Source: CATQHS01 sp965203375
GTDB taxonomy: Bacteria > Actinomycetota > Acidimicrobiia > Acidimicrobiales > Aldehydirespiratoraceae
Assembly (NCBI GenBank): GCA_965203375.1
Contig: OZ241886.1
Location: forward strand, 2,232,001-2,296,000
Direction of reading: 5' to 3'
Length of the DNA stretch: 64,000 nt
A model generated the notes under the pieces. That model worked only from the letters and a program-made list of their open reading frames with translations. It did not search any database and had not been told where the DNA came from. Below, in pieces: positions 16,564-25,888 of the stretch (the first letter of the stretch is position 1; each line of letters begins with the position of its first letter). Made by a program: the position numbers and the translations under genes.

Positions 16564-18264
16564 TTGAAGGCAGTGAAGGCTAAGAAGGCGTCTGCCATCC
16601 GCTCCGCGGCGGGGCCCGGTAAGGGCATCGCCAGGGCGCGGCGGCCGCTCGCAGCCGCCCTCGTCGCCGTCTCGACAATGCTGCCGACAACTCCGGCGGC
16701 CGCGGCGCTCGCTGTGGGACCGGCCGATTCGGGGGCGGCCGGAGTCGAAGGCGCCTTGACCGGCGGTGACTGGGTTTTCGGCATCGGCGGCAGTTGGGCT
16801 TACGGCGCCGGCTGGTCGTACACCGCCGAGGAAGTCAATGAATCTCCGGACTCCGCCAGCCTGGAGACATGGATGATCGAAGGGGTTAGGCGCCACTGGG
16901 GCTTGGTCGAAGAAGACCACGTCGATCCGGTAATCATCGTCGAACAGTGGGTTAGCGGCGCGTCCTCCGCTGATTACAGCCTCACCACAGGCGCCGACGA
17001 CCGGCAGGCTTGCACTCTGCTGCTGGAGGGCTACGAGCCGCCTCCGGGGCGTGGAACCAAGGAGTATGTCCTAGCCGGGTTCCTGACCCAGCCCAGCGTC
17101 TGCGGAAGGCTGTGGGCGGCGGCCACGGTGTGGGAGCAGTCCGGGGCGGGGGAGAACGCGCTGGAGGATCGCAACCGGCTGGCCGAGGCGTTGTGGCGGG
17201 GCGCCGGGTTCGGATCTGCCGACGGCGACGGTTTCGGCGCCATCTACTACGAGCCGGGAACTCCGCCTTATTGCGGTCACCTGCCGGCGGATGTTGCCGA
17301 TGACGAAGTCATGTTCCCGGTGTCGTGTCCGCGGCTTTATCCGTCGGTGCAATTGTGCCACGCCCAACCTCCGCCCGCGGCGGAAGAGGCCGCAGAAGCA
17401 GGCGCAGTCTTGAACGGCGGGCATGAGGTCCCGCCCTCCAGCGGCTCTTTCGACGTGCCGCAATGCTCGGCCATCGAGAGGGCCATGGACGGGCGGCCGA
17501 ACTCCTCCCAATACAAATGGACGGAGCGCTGGTGGGATCCCGATGGCAACCCCGTCGACTCGCCGGCCGCGGACTCCGGCGTTGAAGACGCAGGGAACTG
17601 CGACCGCCCCGCCCGGGCCGGAGCCGGCTGGGTGCTGTCGCTGTGCGCCGACGAGCAGCGCGGCTCCGTGTTGGTGAGGCGCAACGTCCTGCAAGCCGAC
17701 TGGTTCTGGACTCCGCCGCCGCCCGTCCGGCCCCGGTACGAAACGCTCTTGGACGCGCTGTTGCCGCCGGAGGAGCGGTCGGGCATAGGCGAGGGGGAGC
17801 CGAGGCTGAACTGCGACGTGCCTACGTCGAGGCTGAGCCGGGCGGAGGCCGAGCGGCGGGAAGCGAGATGGGTTCAGGTGCGGAACTTCCGAGTGGACCC
17901 GTGCATGGTGGACGCCACGGTGGCGCTGTTCGACTTGGCCGAAAGCCACGGCATCCAACTCATCGTCGGCCCCAACGGCGCAGGGCGGACGTGGGGCTAT
18001 CAGATGTATCTGCGAAGGAACAACTGCCCCGCGGGATGGACCGATTCTCAGTTCGCCAACGCGCCGGCGCCGCAATGCAATCCGGTCACGGCGCTGCCGG
18101 GCAAGTCGCGGCACAACATGGGCATGGCCATCGACTTCAACTGCAACAGCTTCGATCACCCCTGTTACCGCTGGCTGGACAAGCACGCCACCCGAATGGG
18201 CTTCCACGACCTGCCCAGGTCGGTGAACGAGCCCTGGCACTGGGCGGCCGCCCCGCCTCACTGA
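16564..18264 (+). CDS. Secreted protein with C-terminal M15 (VanY-type D,D-carboxypeptidase) domain
   Basis: This 566-residue protein starts at TTG 16564, with AGAAGG 5 nt upstream. A basic N-terminus and hydrophobic stretch ending near TTPAAAA look like a signal peptide. The middle region (about 60-400) has many cysteines and tryptophans and is unrecognised. The C-terminus has the M15B signature: SRHNMGMAIDFNC (His and Asp zinc ligands) and NEPWHW (third His ligand), as in VanY-type D-alanyl-D-alanine carboxypeptidases. It probably trims peptidoglycan peptides outside the membrane. Its 3' end is duplicated downstream. Confidence 0.85.
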   Translation: MKAVKAKKASAIRSAAGPGKGIARARRPLAAALVAVSTMLPTTPAAAALAVGPADSGAAGVEGALTGGDWVFGIGGSWAYGAGWSYTAEEVNESPDSASLETWMIEGVRRHWGLVEEDHVDPVIIVEQWVSGASSADYSLTTGADDRQACTLLLEGYEPPPGRGTKEYVLAGFLTQPSVCGRLWAAATVWEQSGAGENALEDRNRLAEALWRGAGFGSADGDGFGAIYYEPGTPPYCGHLPADVADDEVMFPVSCPRLYPSVQLCHAQPPPAAEEAAEAGAVLNGGHEVPPSSGSFDVPQCSAIERAMDGRPNSSQYKWTERWWDPDGNPVDSPAADSGVEDAGNCDRPARAGAGWVLSLCADEQRGSVLVRRNVLQADWFWTPPPPVRPRYETLLDALLPPEERSGIGEGEPRLNCDVPTSRLSRAEAERREARWVQVRNFRVDPCMVDATVALFDLAESHGIQLIVGPNGAGRTWGYQMYLRRNNCPAGWTDSQFANAPAPQCNPVTALPGKSRHNMGMAIDFNCNSFDHPCYRWLDKHATRMGFHDLPRSVNEPWHWAAAPPH

Positions 18265-18340
18265 TCCCCGCGAGCAGCACCCGGACAGAGGCGGGCGATG
18301 TGCCGCTGGCACTTGGGCGTCCGCCCCGCCTCATTGATTC
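18235..18340 (+). repeat. Duplicated 3' end of the M15 peptidase gene
   Basis: TGGCACTGGGCGGCCGCCCC followed by GCCTCACTGATCC (18235-18267, containing the stop) is repeated 72 nt later, with a few changes, at 18307-18340 (TGGCACTTGGGCGTCCGCCC then CGCCTCATTGATTC). The second copy is outside the reading frame. Confidence 0.75.
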
Positions 18341-18451
18341 TCTATTGATTCTCTTTTCAAAACTCCGTAGCAAACGCCGGAAATCTCCATTATGTAAAGT
18401 TAAAGTGGGTTGTGCCCGCCGAGGCGGCTGCAAGTTCTCCCAACGTCCGCC

Positions 18452-18739
18452 TCACCCAGCGCGAACGAGACTCAAGCCGCCCGCGGAGGGTATGTCCGTA
18501 GCTCCCAGTTCCAGCTTCATCGAAGCCCATCCGGGAAGCCCTGAACGCAGGTCCTCCAAGGACTCCTGCTCAGTGTCGCCAAAACCCAACGCACCGACAG
18601 CCCCTTCGATCTTCGCCACCCATCTAGGCGGGTCAGCATCGACCATGGTCGCCACGGCACAGGCCATGGCACGGTCGGCCCACTCGTCCACGAGGGCAGC
18701 CGGCGCGCTCTTGACAGCGACTTGGCGCTTGCCGGGCAT
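18452..18739 (-). CDS. Small hypothetical protein
   Basis: This is a 95-residue ORF if ATG 18739 is used; the frame is open further upstream to 18841. The sequence (MPGKRQVAVKSAPAALVDEW and onwards) suggests an alpha-helical cytoplasmic protein but matches no family I know. The size and helical N-terminus are compatible with an antitoxin-type protein, but no toxin partner is identifiable, so no function is assigned. It diverges from the small ORF at 18910. Confidence 0.45.
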   Translation of the reverse strand: MPGKRQVAVKSAPAALVDEWADRAMACAVATMVDADPPRWVAKIEGAVGALGFGDTEQESLEDLRSGLPGWASMKLELGATDIPSAGGLSLVRAG

Positions 18740-18909
18740 ACATTCGAGGGTACCCCTGCCCGCCCGAGGCGGCGGCCCTTCTGGGCTACCCCGATGCCCC
18801 TCGTGTGGGCCGCTCGGCCCAGCACTGCGTTGAATGGGCAAAGATCGCCGCCTAACGGGCGCTGGCCTAGGGTGAGCTACTGTGCCGAAATCTAGGGTTG
18901 GAGGACTCG

Positions 18910-19038
18910 ATGGCCCAGGAGCCTGACTACCGCCCCGATCCCGACGGCGACTACGCAGAGGGGCGGTACATCACCTGCTACAGCTCGGAGGAGTTCTTGG
19001 CAGCTCTGGAGTCCATCCGCCGCATGCCCTACCTATAA
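18910..19038 (+). CDS. 42-residue small protein upstream of the cas operon
   Basis: ATG 18910 is preceded by a good ribosome-binding site (TTGGAGG, 5 nt before the ATG). The frame encodes MAQEPDYRPDPDGDYAEGRY followed by ITCYSSEEFLAALESIRRMP and ends with TAA at 19036-19038. The acidic N-terminus and amphipathic C-terminal helix look like a genuine small soluble protein. It is the last gene before the cas operon, with 162 nt between. No family is recognised. Confidence 0.55.
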   Translation: MAQEPDYRPDPDGDYAEGRYITCYSSEEFLAALESIRRMPYL

Positions 19039-19200
19039 CTACTCCAGCACCTTCATTGAGGACATCGGGCGGCTCGCTGACCAGGATTGCTCCTCGGTTC
19101 GAGCACGACTGTCACACCCACTCCTTAAGATGAGCGTCCAGTAGTTCTCATCGTGCCGGGGCCAGCCAAGGGGCCCGAAGGACCGAAGCAAGGAGGCGAA

Positions 19201-20448
19201 ATGCCCGAACTCACATTCGAGAAGCTGAGTGAGGCGGTGGCCGGAGGCGCCGTGGCCCTGCGGGCCAAGACCACGCTGCAGCCCGCAGGCGGCGAAGGCG
19301 ACAAGGTGTTCCCGCCCACCTACGCCGCCGGAGACCGGGCGGACCACAAGTACGCGGTCGAGGAGCGCCAGCTCGGCGACAAGTCGTCGGTGGTGGTGCT
19401 GCTCGACTCGGTGGCGTCGCAGGCCAATCGGGCCGAGCTGGCGCTGCTGGAAGGCTGGAGAGACCGGGATCTGTCCTTCCCGGTCCCCTACGTGGACTTC
19501 ACCGTCGATGAGGACGTGCGCGACATCGGGGAGATGACGGTGCTGGAGGCGCCCCACCGTCTGGCCGACGCCATCTTCCGGGACAGCCTGCTGAACGGCA
19601 CGCTGTTCCGGCTGTCCGACGTGGGCCAGGCCATCACCGACGCCACCCCCCGCGACGCGAGCGCCCTGTTCCGTTACTCCCCCACGGCCCTGCTGTTCGG
19701 GATGTGGGACTCCACCGGCCCCAAGGGCGGCCTGGGCTCGAAGTTCCAGCGGGCTTACGTGTCGGAGATCGTCGGCATGGACGCGGTGGTGGGCCGCAAG
19801 GTCGGCAGCCGCATCGACCCGCTGCAGATCGAGAAGCTCAACCCCGATGAGAAGGCCTTCAACCACGAAGACCCCCGCCAGGTGTGGACGCTCGACGAGG
19901 CCGAAGCCGAGAGAGATGCAAAGGGCAAGCCGGTGGCCGCCTCCCGGGGCAGCGAGAGCGGTGAGGCCGGTCAGCCCTCGAAGATCAACCACGGCAACAT
20001 CGCCCCCACCATCGACGCCCAGTCCGGCGGGGTCACCATCTCCAAGGCCGTTCAGACCACCGTCATATCGCTGGCCGCCCTGCGGAGGCTCCGGTTCAGC
20101 GGCCACGACCGGGCTGCCGAGTCGGCGGCTCGCACCGCCGTCGCCGCGCTGGGCGTGGCCGCCATCGCCTACCAGCATCAGCACGACCACGACTTGCGCT
20201 CCCGCTGTCTGCTCATACCCGAGCACGCCCCCCGCCTCGAGCTGGTGGGACGGGACGGTTCCGCCCCCGAGGTGGTGAACGTCGACCGGTCCATCGCCCA
20301 AGACATCCTGGCCCGAGCTTCCGAGCAGGCCGCCCGGGCCGGGCTCGGCTGGGAGACCGAGAAGATCCGCTTGGTGCCGGCCCCCAAGCTGGTCGAGTTG
20401 ATCAAGCGCAGCCGCCAAGTGGCGGCCGCGGAGCAGCCCGCGGAGTGA
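19201..20448 (+). CDS. cas7: Type I-G CRISPR Cas7 (Csb1, GSU0053 family)
   Basis: This 415-residue backbone subunit of the type I-G (formerly I-U) Cascade coats the crRNA spacer. The start is ATG 19201 with a strong AGGAGG 4 nt upstream; an in-frame start 48 nt earlier lacks such a site. Family features are visible: PTALLFGMWDSTGPKGGLGS, then KFQRAYVSEIVGMD and GSRIDPLQIEKL, followed by the RRLRFSG region. It is first in the operon cas7-cas5/6-cas3-cas8-cas4/1-cas2. The strong ribosome-binding site fits the need for several Cas7 copies per complex. Confidence 0.93.
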   Translation: MPELTFEKLSEAVAGGAVALRAKTTLQPAGGEGDKVFPPTYAAGDRADHKYAVEERQLGDKSSVVVLLDSVASQANRAELALLEGWRDRDLSFPVPYVDFTVDEDVRDIGEMTVLEAPHRLADAIFRDSLLNGTLFRLSDVGQAITDATPRDASALFRYSPTALLFGMWDSTGPKGGLGSKFQRAYVSEIVGMDAVVGRKVGSRIDPLQIEKLNPDEKAFNHEDPRQVWTLDEAEAERDAKGKPVAASRGSESGEAGQPSKINHGNIAPTIDAQSGGVTISKAVQTTVISLAALRRLRFSGHDRAAESAARTAVAALGVAAIAYQHQHDHDLRSRCLLIPEHAPRLELVGRDGSAPEVVNVDRSIAQDILARASEQAARAGLGWETEKIRLVPAPKLVELIKRSRQVAAAEQPAE

Positions 20449-20452
20449 GCCC

Positions 20453-22159
20453 ATGCTCGCCATCGAGGTGAACTTCCTCACCGAAAGGTTCGTGGCCACC
20501 GCTCACCACGACCGCCGGGCGGCCGAGTGGCCTCCCCATCCGGCTCGGCTGTTCTCGGCTCTGGTGGCTGCCTGGGCCGATGACGACTCCCCCAGCCCCG
20601 ACGAGCGGCGGGCGCTCGAATGGCTGGAGGCCCAGGACCCCCCGTCCATAGCCGCCACCGAAGCCGTAACCCGCAAGGTGCTCACCAACTTCGTCCCGGT
20701 GAACGACACGGCCGTTATCGGAACAAGCTGGTACGACAGGAAAGCCTCAGAGGTCGGCCGGCTCATGGATGAGATAGACGCTGCCTCTGAAGATTCAAGC
20801 CCCAAGTCCGTGAAGCTTGCCGAAAGGCTCGACGGGAAGCTGGCCAAGGCCCGGGACGTGTCCGATCAGGTGAGCAATCCCGGAAAGACCAACCCGGACG
20901 AGGCGATGAAGCTGCTCCCCGATCATCGGGGCAAGCAGGCCCGCGAGTTCCCGTCGGTCACCCCCGACGAGCCCCGTGTCACTTACATATGGGCCGCCCC
21001 GGCAAACCCCGAGACGGCCGAGGCCTTGGACGGCCTGTTGGGCCGGGTCACGCGGCTGGGGCACTCATCGTCGCTGGTGTCCTGCCGGCTCGCGCCCGAT
21101 CCGCCCGACCCGACCTGCGAGCCCGGCCCGATGGGCGAGGCGCTTCGCTCCGTTCGCCGGGGCCAGTTGGCCGCCCTGGAGCGGGAGCACAAGCGGCACC
21201 AGGCGGTCAAGCCGAGATCGCTGCCGTTCACCGCGGTTCGCTACCGCCAAGTGGAGCCCGATGCCGCCGAAGATGTCTTGCGGCCAAACACCGCCGGACA
21301 TCTGATCGTCTTCGAGTTCCTCCGGTCGTCCCGACGCTTCCCGGCGACGAGGGCAGTGCAGATCGCCGCCACCCTCCGGGATGCGATCTTCCACCACGCT
21401 GAGAACCCCATCCCGGAGGGCTTGAGCGGCCATGCGGAGGACGGCTCGCCGGTGCCGCTCCCCCACGTGGGGTTCCTTCCCCTCCCCTACGTCGGGTGGG
21501 ACCACGCCGACGGCCGGATCATGGGAGCTGCCGTTTCCGTGCCGGACTCGCTGGACGAGCCGTCCCGGCGGGCGGTGCTTCGAGCCGTCGGCACCTGGGA
21601 ATCAGAGGCCAATGCCGCCAACCAGGACCTTCGGCTCACCATGGGCCGATCCGGGGATGTGGACATGAAACGCCTGACCGGGTTCGAGCCCACCCTCGAA
21701 ACCCTGCGGACCAAGACGTGGGGCCGGTCATCGCGCCGCTGGGTGTCGGCCACGCCGGTGGCGCTCCCCACCAACCCGGGCCGGCTGAGCACCGGCACGG
21801 CCGCGGCCCGGGCCAAAGCCTGGGCCAAGGCCGAGCAGGCAGTGGCGGATTCCTGCCGCCATGTCGGCCTGCCCGAGCCCACCGCCGTCACTGTTTCCCA
21901 TGACCCCTTCATAAGTGGAGTTCGCCCGGCATCCCATTTCCCCGCCTTCCGCCAGCGCGGCCGCGACGGTCAGCCGGTCGCCCGCCGCCTGGTGCATGTT
22001 TCGGTGGCCTTCGACCAGCCGGTGGCCGGACCTTTGGTGCTGGGCGCGGGGCGGTACTTCGGCCTCGGGCTCATGCGCCCGGTGCGAGACGACGATGCCG
22101 ATCTGAATAGTTCCGGCGAGCTTCGCGGGCGTGTCGAAGAGGAGCAGCCGGGTGGCTGA
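20453..22159 (+). CDS. csb2: Type I-G CRISPR Cas5-Cas6 fusion (Csb2, GSU0054 family)
   Basis: This 568-residue protein of the Csb2 family combines a Cas5-like and a Cas6-like RAMP domain in type I-G systems. It is expected to cut pre-crRNA within the repeat and to cap the crRNA 5' handle. The N-terminus MLAIEVNFLTERFVATAHHD followed by AAEWPPHPARLFSALVAAW is characteristic. A Gly-rich RAMP loop appears near the C-terminus (VLGAGRYFGLGLMRP). It starts 4 nt after the cas7 stop and overlaps cas3. Confidence 0.92.
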   Translation: MLAIEVNFLTERFVATAHHDRRAAEWPPHPARLFSALVAAWADDDSPSPDERRALEWLEAQDPPSIAATEAVTRKVLTNFVPVNDTAVIGTSWYDRKASEVGRLMDEIDAASEDSSPKSVKLAERLDGKLAKARDVSDQVSNPGKTNPDEAMKLLPDHRGKQAREFPSVTPDEPRVTYIWAAPANPETAEALDGLLGRVTRLGHSSSLVSCRLAPDPPDPTCEPGPMGEALRSVRRGQLAALEREHKRHQAVKPRSLPFTAVRYRQVEPDAAEDVLRPNTAGHLIVFEFLRSSRRFPATRAVQIAATLRDAIFHHAENPIPEGLSGHAEDGSPVPLPHVGFLPLPYVGWDHADGRIMGAAVSVPDSLDEPSRRAVLRAVGTWESEANAANQDLRLTMGRSGDVDMKRLTGFEPTLETLRTKTWGRSSRRWVSATPVALPTNPGRLSTGTAAARAKAWAKAEQAVADSCRHVGLPEPTAVTVSHDPFISGVRPASHFPAFRQRGRDGQPVARRLVHVSVAFDQPVAGPLVLGAGRYFGLGLMRPVRDDDADLNSSGELRGRVEEEQPGG

Positions 22160-24983
22160 GCTGACCGCCGACGACTTCGGAGCGTTCTTCACCGACGTCC
22201 ACGGCCAGGTCCCGTTCCCGTGGCAGGAGCGGCTCACCCGCCAGGTCCTGGCCGAGGGGAAATGGCCCGAGGTCATCGACCTCCCCACCGGAACCGGCAA
22301 GACCGCGGTCCTAGACACCGCCGTGTTCTCGCTGGCCGCCCGCCCCGATCTGTTCCCCCGCCGAGTCGTCTTCGTGATCGACCGCCGGATAGTCGTCGAT
22401 CAGGTCTACGAGCGGGCCGAACTCATCCAGAGGCGGGTCACCGAGGCCGACACGGACGTGTTGCGCCGAATCCACGACCGGCTCGCTGATATCAGCGGCG
22501 GCAAGCTGCTCGGTGCCGTAGCCATGCGAGGAGGAGGAACACTAGTCCTCGACGAGTGGACCAAGAGCCCCGACCAGCCCTGGGTGGTGGTGTCCACCGT
22601 TGATCAGTTCGGCTCGCGGCTGCTGTTCCGCGGCTACGGAGTTAGCCCCGGCATGAGGCCGATCCACGCCGGACTGGCCGGCAACGATTGCCTGGTCGTC
22701 CTCGACGAGGTCCATCTGAGCCGCCCCTTCGCCGAAACGCTGACTGAGGTGGCATCCATAAGCGCCGGTCCACTGCCTCGACGTTTCCAGTTGGTGGAGA
22801 TGTCGGCCACGCCGAAGAGCACCGCGCCCACCCGCCCGAAGGACACTCTCGGCCGCTACCGCACGATGGAGATGTCGGCCACACCAAGCAACCCCGCGGA
22901 GAGGCGGTTCACTCTCACCGACGCCGACCTCGCCGATTCCGAAGAGCTCCGCCGGCGGGTGAAGGCGGCCAAGCAGGCCGAGCTGGTGCCAGTCGGCAGG
23001 CCCAGAAAGCCTCCCCATGAGGATATTCCGCCTGGCGTTCTCAAGATCATCAAGTCCAGCCTCGACGAGTCGGTCGGCAGTGTCGGGGTGGTGGTCAACC
23101 GGGTCCGCACCGCCCGAGAGACTCACCAGGCGCTGATAGATGCTGGCTACGACGCTCACCTGATCACGGGGCGAATGCGGCCGCTGGACCGGATTCAGGC
23201 CCTGGATCAGATCTCCGAGGCTGTGAATCCTGAGAGGGATGGCGGCCTCGACGGGCTCAAGGTGGTGGTGGCCACCCAGTCCATAGAGGTCGGGGCCGAT
23301 TTTAGTTTCGACGCTCTCGTCACCGAGTGCGCCCCTGTAGACAGCCTCAAACAGCGGTTCGGGCGCCTCGACCGCCGGGGCAACTACGCAGCCCGCGCTG
23401 GCCGGTCCGCTCAAGCCTGGATTCTGGGTGTCAAATCGCTGCTCGAATCGAAGGCGCCGGACCCGGTGTACGAAGAGTCAGTGAAGGTGACATGGGCAGA
23501 GCTGGAGCGTCGGGCCGGGCAGGGCCCACTGGACGTAGGGCCACTGTCGCTTGACTCCTTTCCGCCTGACGCAAACGCCCCTCATTCGCAAGCGCCGTTG
23601 CTTTTGCCTACTCACCTGCAGGCATGGGTGCAGACCAGACCCGTGCCCTTGGTAGACCCTCCCATCGAGTGGTTCCTGCACGGCAAGGACCGCTCCGAGC
23701 AAGCGGATGTGGCCGTCGTGTGGCGCTGGGACCGCTCCCCCGAGGCGCTGCGCCTCGTGCCTCCCCGGACCGCTGAGTACCTCCAGGTCCCGATTGGCGC
23801 GGTCAGGTCATGGCTCGCCGGCGCCCCGGAGACACCGGTTTCCGACGTTTCCGCCAGCGGCGGCGAATCCGACCGCGATGGGGCCGATCAGGCCGACTCA
23901 CCCGCGGATTGGGTGCGCTGGCGCGGGTTTGGCAATGACCCCGAGGAGAATGTCGATCCCCGCAATATTGAGCCCGGCGATGTTCTGATCGTCACCCCCG
24001 ACCAAGGCGGAATCACCGCGGGCAACTGGGACCCGAACTCAAAAGAGCCAGTCGAGGATTTGGGCGACATGGCTCAATTTGTATATGGGAAACGGGCCAC
24101 GCTTCGCCTCGACCCCCAGATCTTCCCAGACTCTCCCAGACCGACTCACGAACCCGAGGAAGCGGACCTGAAGGAGCGGGTTGAGGATTGGCTGGTCGAA
24201 GCCGCCGACTCGGCCGATTCTGACTGGATCGTTGAGATGATCAACAAGTTGCGAGGGAACTTCCACATCAAACAGATCGACAAGACGGATGCCGAGAGCA
24301 CTTATTTGATCCTCATCCAACAGCACTCGGTCGACGAGTTGATCTTTGACGATTCGGATCAGTCGAGTTCGTTCACCGGCACCGCGGTGTCACTCCGCAG
24401 CCACCTCGACGGGGTCGGCCACCGAGCCGCCGAGTTCGCCCGAAGGCTGGGCTTGGACGAGGCGATCCAGGAGGACCTGAATCTGGCCGGCCAACTTCAC
24501 GATGTGGGCAAAGTGGACAGCCGCTTCCAGCTTCAGATGGTCGGCGGTGACCCTGTGAAAGAGGCGATGCTGGACGAGCCGATCGCCAAGTCTCTTCCCG
24601 GAGTAAGTACCAGGCCACAAGGTTGGCCGCCGGTGCGGCACGAACTGTCGAGTGTGGCCATGGCCCAGTCCAATTCCGCGATCAGAGCCATGGCCCACGA
24701 CTGGGACTTGGTGCTGCACTTAGTCGGAACCCACCACGGCTGGGCCCGACCTCTGCCCCCGATAGTCGAGGACAACGAGCCCCAAACTCTTAGTTTCCAG
24801 CACGGCGAACACGTCATGAAATCAGATTCCGGCGGGTTGGCCGACAGTCCGCTCGCCATCGAGATGGCTGATCGCTTCTGGCGTCTAGTCGCCAGGTACG
24901 GCTACCACGGACTGGCCTGGCTGGAGGCCATCCTTCGCCTCGCCGACCATCGCCAGAGCGCCGAGGAGCAGGGGGGCTCATGA
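22152..24983 (+). CDS. cas3: Type I-G CRISPR helicase-nuclease Cas3 with C-terminal HD domain
   Basis: Cas3 unwinds and degrades target DNA recruited by Cascade. This 943-residue form has the helicase first: motif I DLPTGTGKT (about residues 43-51), motif II DEVH, motif III SATP and motif VI QRFGRLDRRG. The HD nuclease is at the C-terminus (QLHDVGKVD near residue 783, and GTHHGW further on), the I-G arrangement. GTG 22152 with GAAGAGGAG 7 nt upstream is preferred; GTG 22131 in the same frame is possible. The motif III region is duplicated in frame with 72-nt spacing. It overlaps csb2 by 8 nt and cas8 by 4 nt. Confidence 0.93.
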   Translation: MAELTADDFGAFFTDVHGQVPFPWQERLTRQVLAEGKWPEVIDLPTGTGKTAVLDTAVFSLAARPDLFPRRVVFVIDRRIVVDQVYERAELIQRRVTEADTDVLRRIHDRLADISGGKLLGAVAMRGGGTLVLDEWTKSPDQPWVVVSTVDQFGSRLLFRGYGVSPGMRPIHAGLAGNDCLVVLDEVHLSRPFAETLTEVASISAGPLPRRFQLVEMSATPKSTAPTRPKDTLGRYRTMEMSATPSNPAERRFTLTDADLADSEELRRRVKAAKQAELVPVGRPRKPPHEDIPPGVLKIIKSSLDESVGSVGVVVNRVRTARETHQALIDAGYDAHLITGRMRPLDRIQALDQISEAVNPERDGGLDGLKVVVATQSIEVGADFSFDALVTECAPVDSLKQRFGRLDRRGNYAARAGRSAQAWILGVKSLLESKAPDPVYEESVKVTWAELERRAGQGPLDVGPLSLDSFPPDANAPHSQAPLLLPTHLQAWVQTRPVPLVDPPIEWFLHGKDRSEQADVAVVWRWDRSPEALRLVPPRTAEYLQVPIGAVRSWLAGAPETPVSDVSASGGESDRDGADQADSPADWVRWRGFGNDPEENVDPRNIEPGDVLIVTPDQGGITAGNWDPNSKEPVEDLGDMAQFVYGKRATLRLDPQIFPDSPRPTHEPEEADLKERVEDWLVEAADSADSDWIVEMINKLRGNFHIKQIDKTDAESTYLILIQQHSVDELIFDDSDQSSSFTGTAVSLRSHLDGVGHRAAEFARRLGLDEAIQEDLNLAGQLHDVGKVDSRFQLQMVGGDPVKEAMLDEPIAKSLPGVSTRPQGWPPVRHELSSVAMAQSNSAIRAMAHDWDLVLHLVGTHHGWARPLPPIVEDNEPQTLSFQHGEHVMKSDSGGLADSPLAIEMADRFWRLVARYGYHGLAWLEAILRLADHRQSAEEQGGS

Positions 24984-25888
24984 CCGGTAGTCACCTGAAC
25001 GGGCTCGAAGGAACCAATCCTCTCGCCTTCTTGGCCGCCCTGGGCGTGCAGGTGCTCTTCGAGCACGAGCCGGAGCAGCCCCGCCTGTGGTGGAGCGATG
25101 ATGTGGTACCCCATGCCGTCATCGACTCGGAGTACACGGTGGAGAGAGTAGCCAGCCAGGCGATGAAGATCTTCCCCCGCTGGCTTGAGAGCCCGGCCGT
25201 GAGCCCCGAGCTGGCCTCCAAGGACGACGTCAAGTTCAAGCCTGAGGACTTGAAGAAGTATTTGAGCACGGCTCGCCGTCAAGGTCCCGGCAACGCGCTG
25301 GCCGCCGCCCTGGTTGCCGAGGGAAGCCTTGACAACAAGGGTGAGGCCAAGCCTTCCGATCTCTACTTCACGGCCGGGCAGCAACGCTTTTTGAAGATGG
25401 CTCGTGAAGTCCTAGAGGGAGTCGAACACGACGATTTGGTCCGCGATCTCAACAGTCCGTGGATTTACGAGAGCGATTTGCCGTCGCTGATGTGGGACGT
25501 GACCGACGACCGGAACTACGCCCTTTCAGCGACAAATCCTTCGACAGACAAGAAGCTGACGAATCCAGGGGCTGAGTCCTTGGCCGTCCTCGGATTGAGC
25601 TGCCAGCCCGTGTTCGCCGGCCGAGACAGAACGCTCACCTCGGGGTGCTCGGGTGGATGGAAGACCGGCGGATCGTACACATGGCCGCTGTGGACCAGAC
25701 CGGCCGGTCCCGGCGCGGTCCAGTCCCTGCTCGCTCAGGCCACCCACAACGAGCCTGTGTCCGCTTATCAATCTCGCTGGTATCGTTCTTGGTCGCTCTC
25801 CAAGGTGATCAAGTCGAGTATCAGGCGCGCCGATCAGGGAGGGTATGGAACATTCGGCCCGCCGGAGACAGTTTGGTCGCGTGAATGA
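24980..25888 (+). CDS. cas8: Type I-G CRISPR Cas8 (small large-subunit)
   Basis: A 302-residue protein is coupled to cas3 (ATGA overlap). The N-terminus HLNGLEGTNPLAFLAALGVQ is the hallmark of the I-U/I-G Cas8/Csx17-type subunit, which in other type I systems recognises the PAM and recruits Cas3. The remainder is divergent, and there is no catalytic motif. Gene order places it between cas3 and cas4-cas1. The family name rests on the N-terminal motif and context; the subgroup name is less certain than for the other cas genes. Confidence 0.85.
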   Translation: MTGSHLNGLEGTNPLAFLAALGVQVLFEHEPEQPRLWWSDDVVPHAVIDSEYTVERVASQAMKIFPRWLESPAVSPELASKDDVKFKPEDLKKYLSTARRQGPGNALAAALVAEGSLDNKGEAKPSDLYFTAGQQRFLKMAREVLEGVEHDDLVRDLNSPWIYESDLPSLMWDVTDDRNYALSATNPSTDKKLTNPGAESLAVLGLSCQPVFAGRDRTLTSGCSGGWKTGGSYTWPLWTRPAGPGAVQSLLAQATHNEPVSAYQSRWYRSWSLSKVIKSSIRRADQGGYGTFGPPETVWSRE

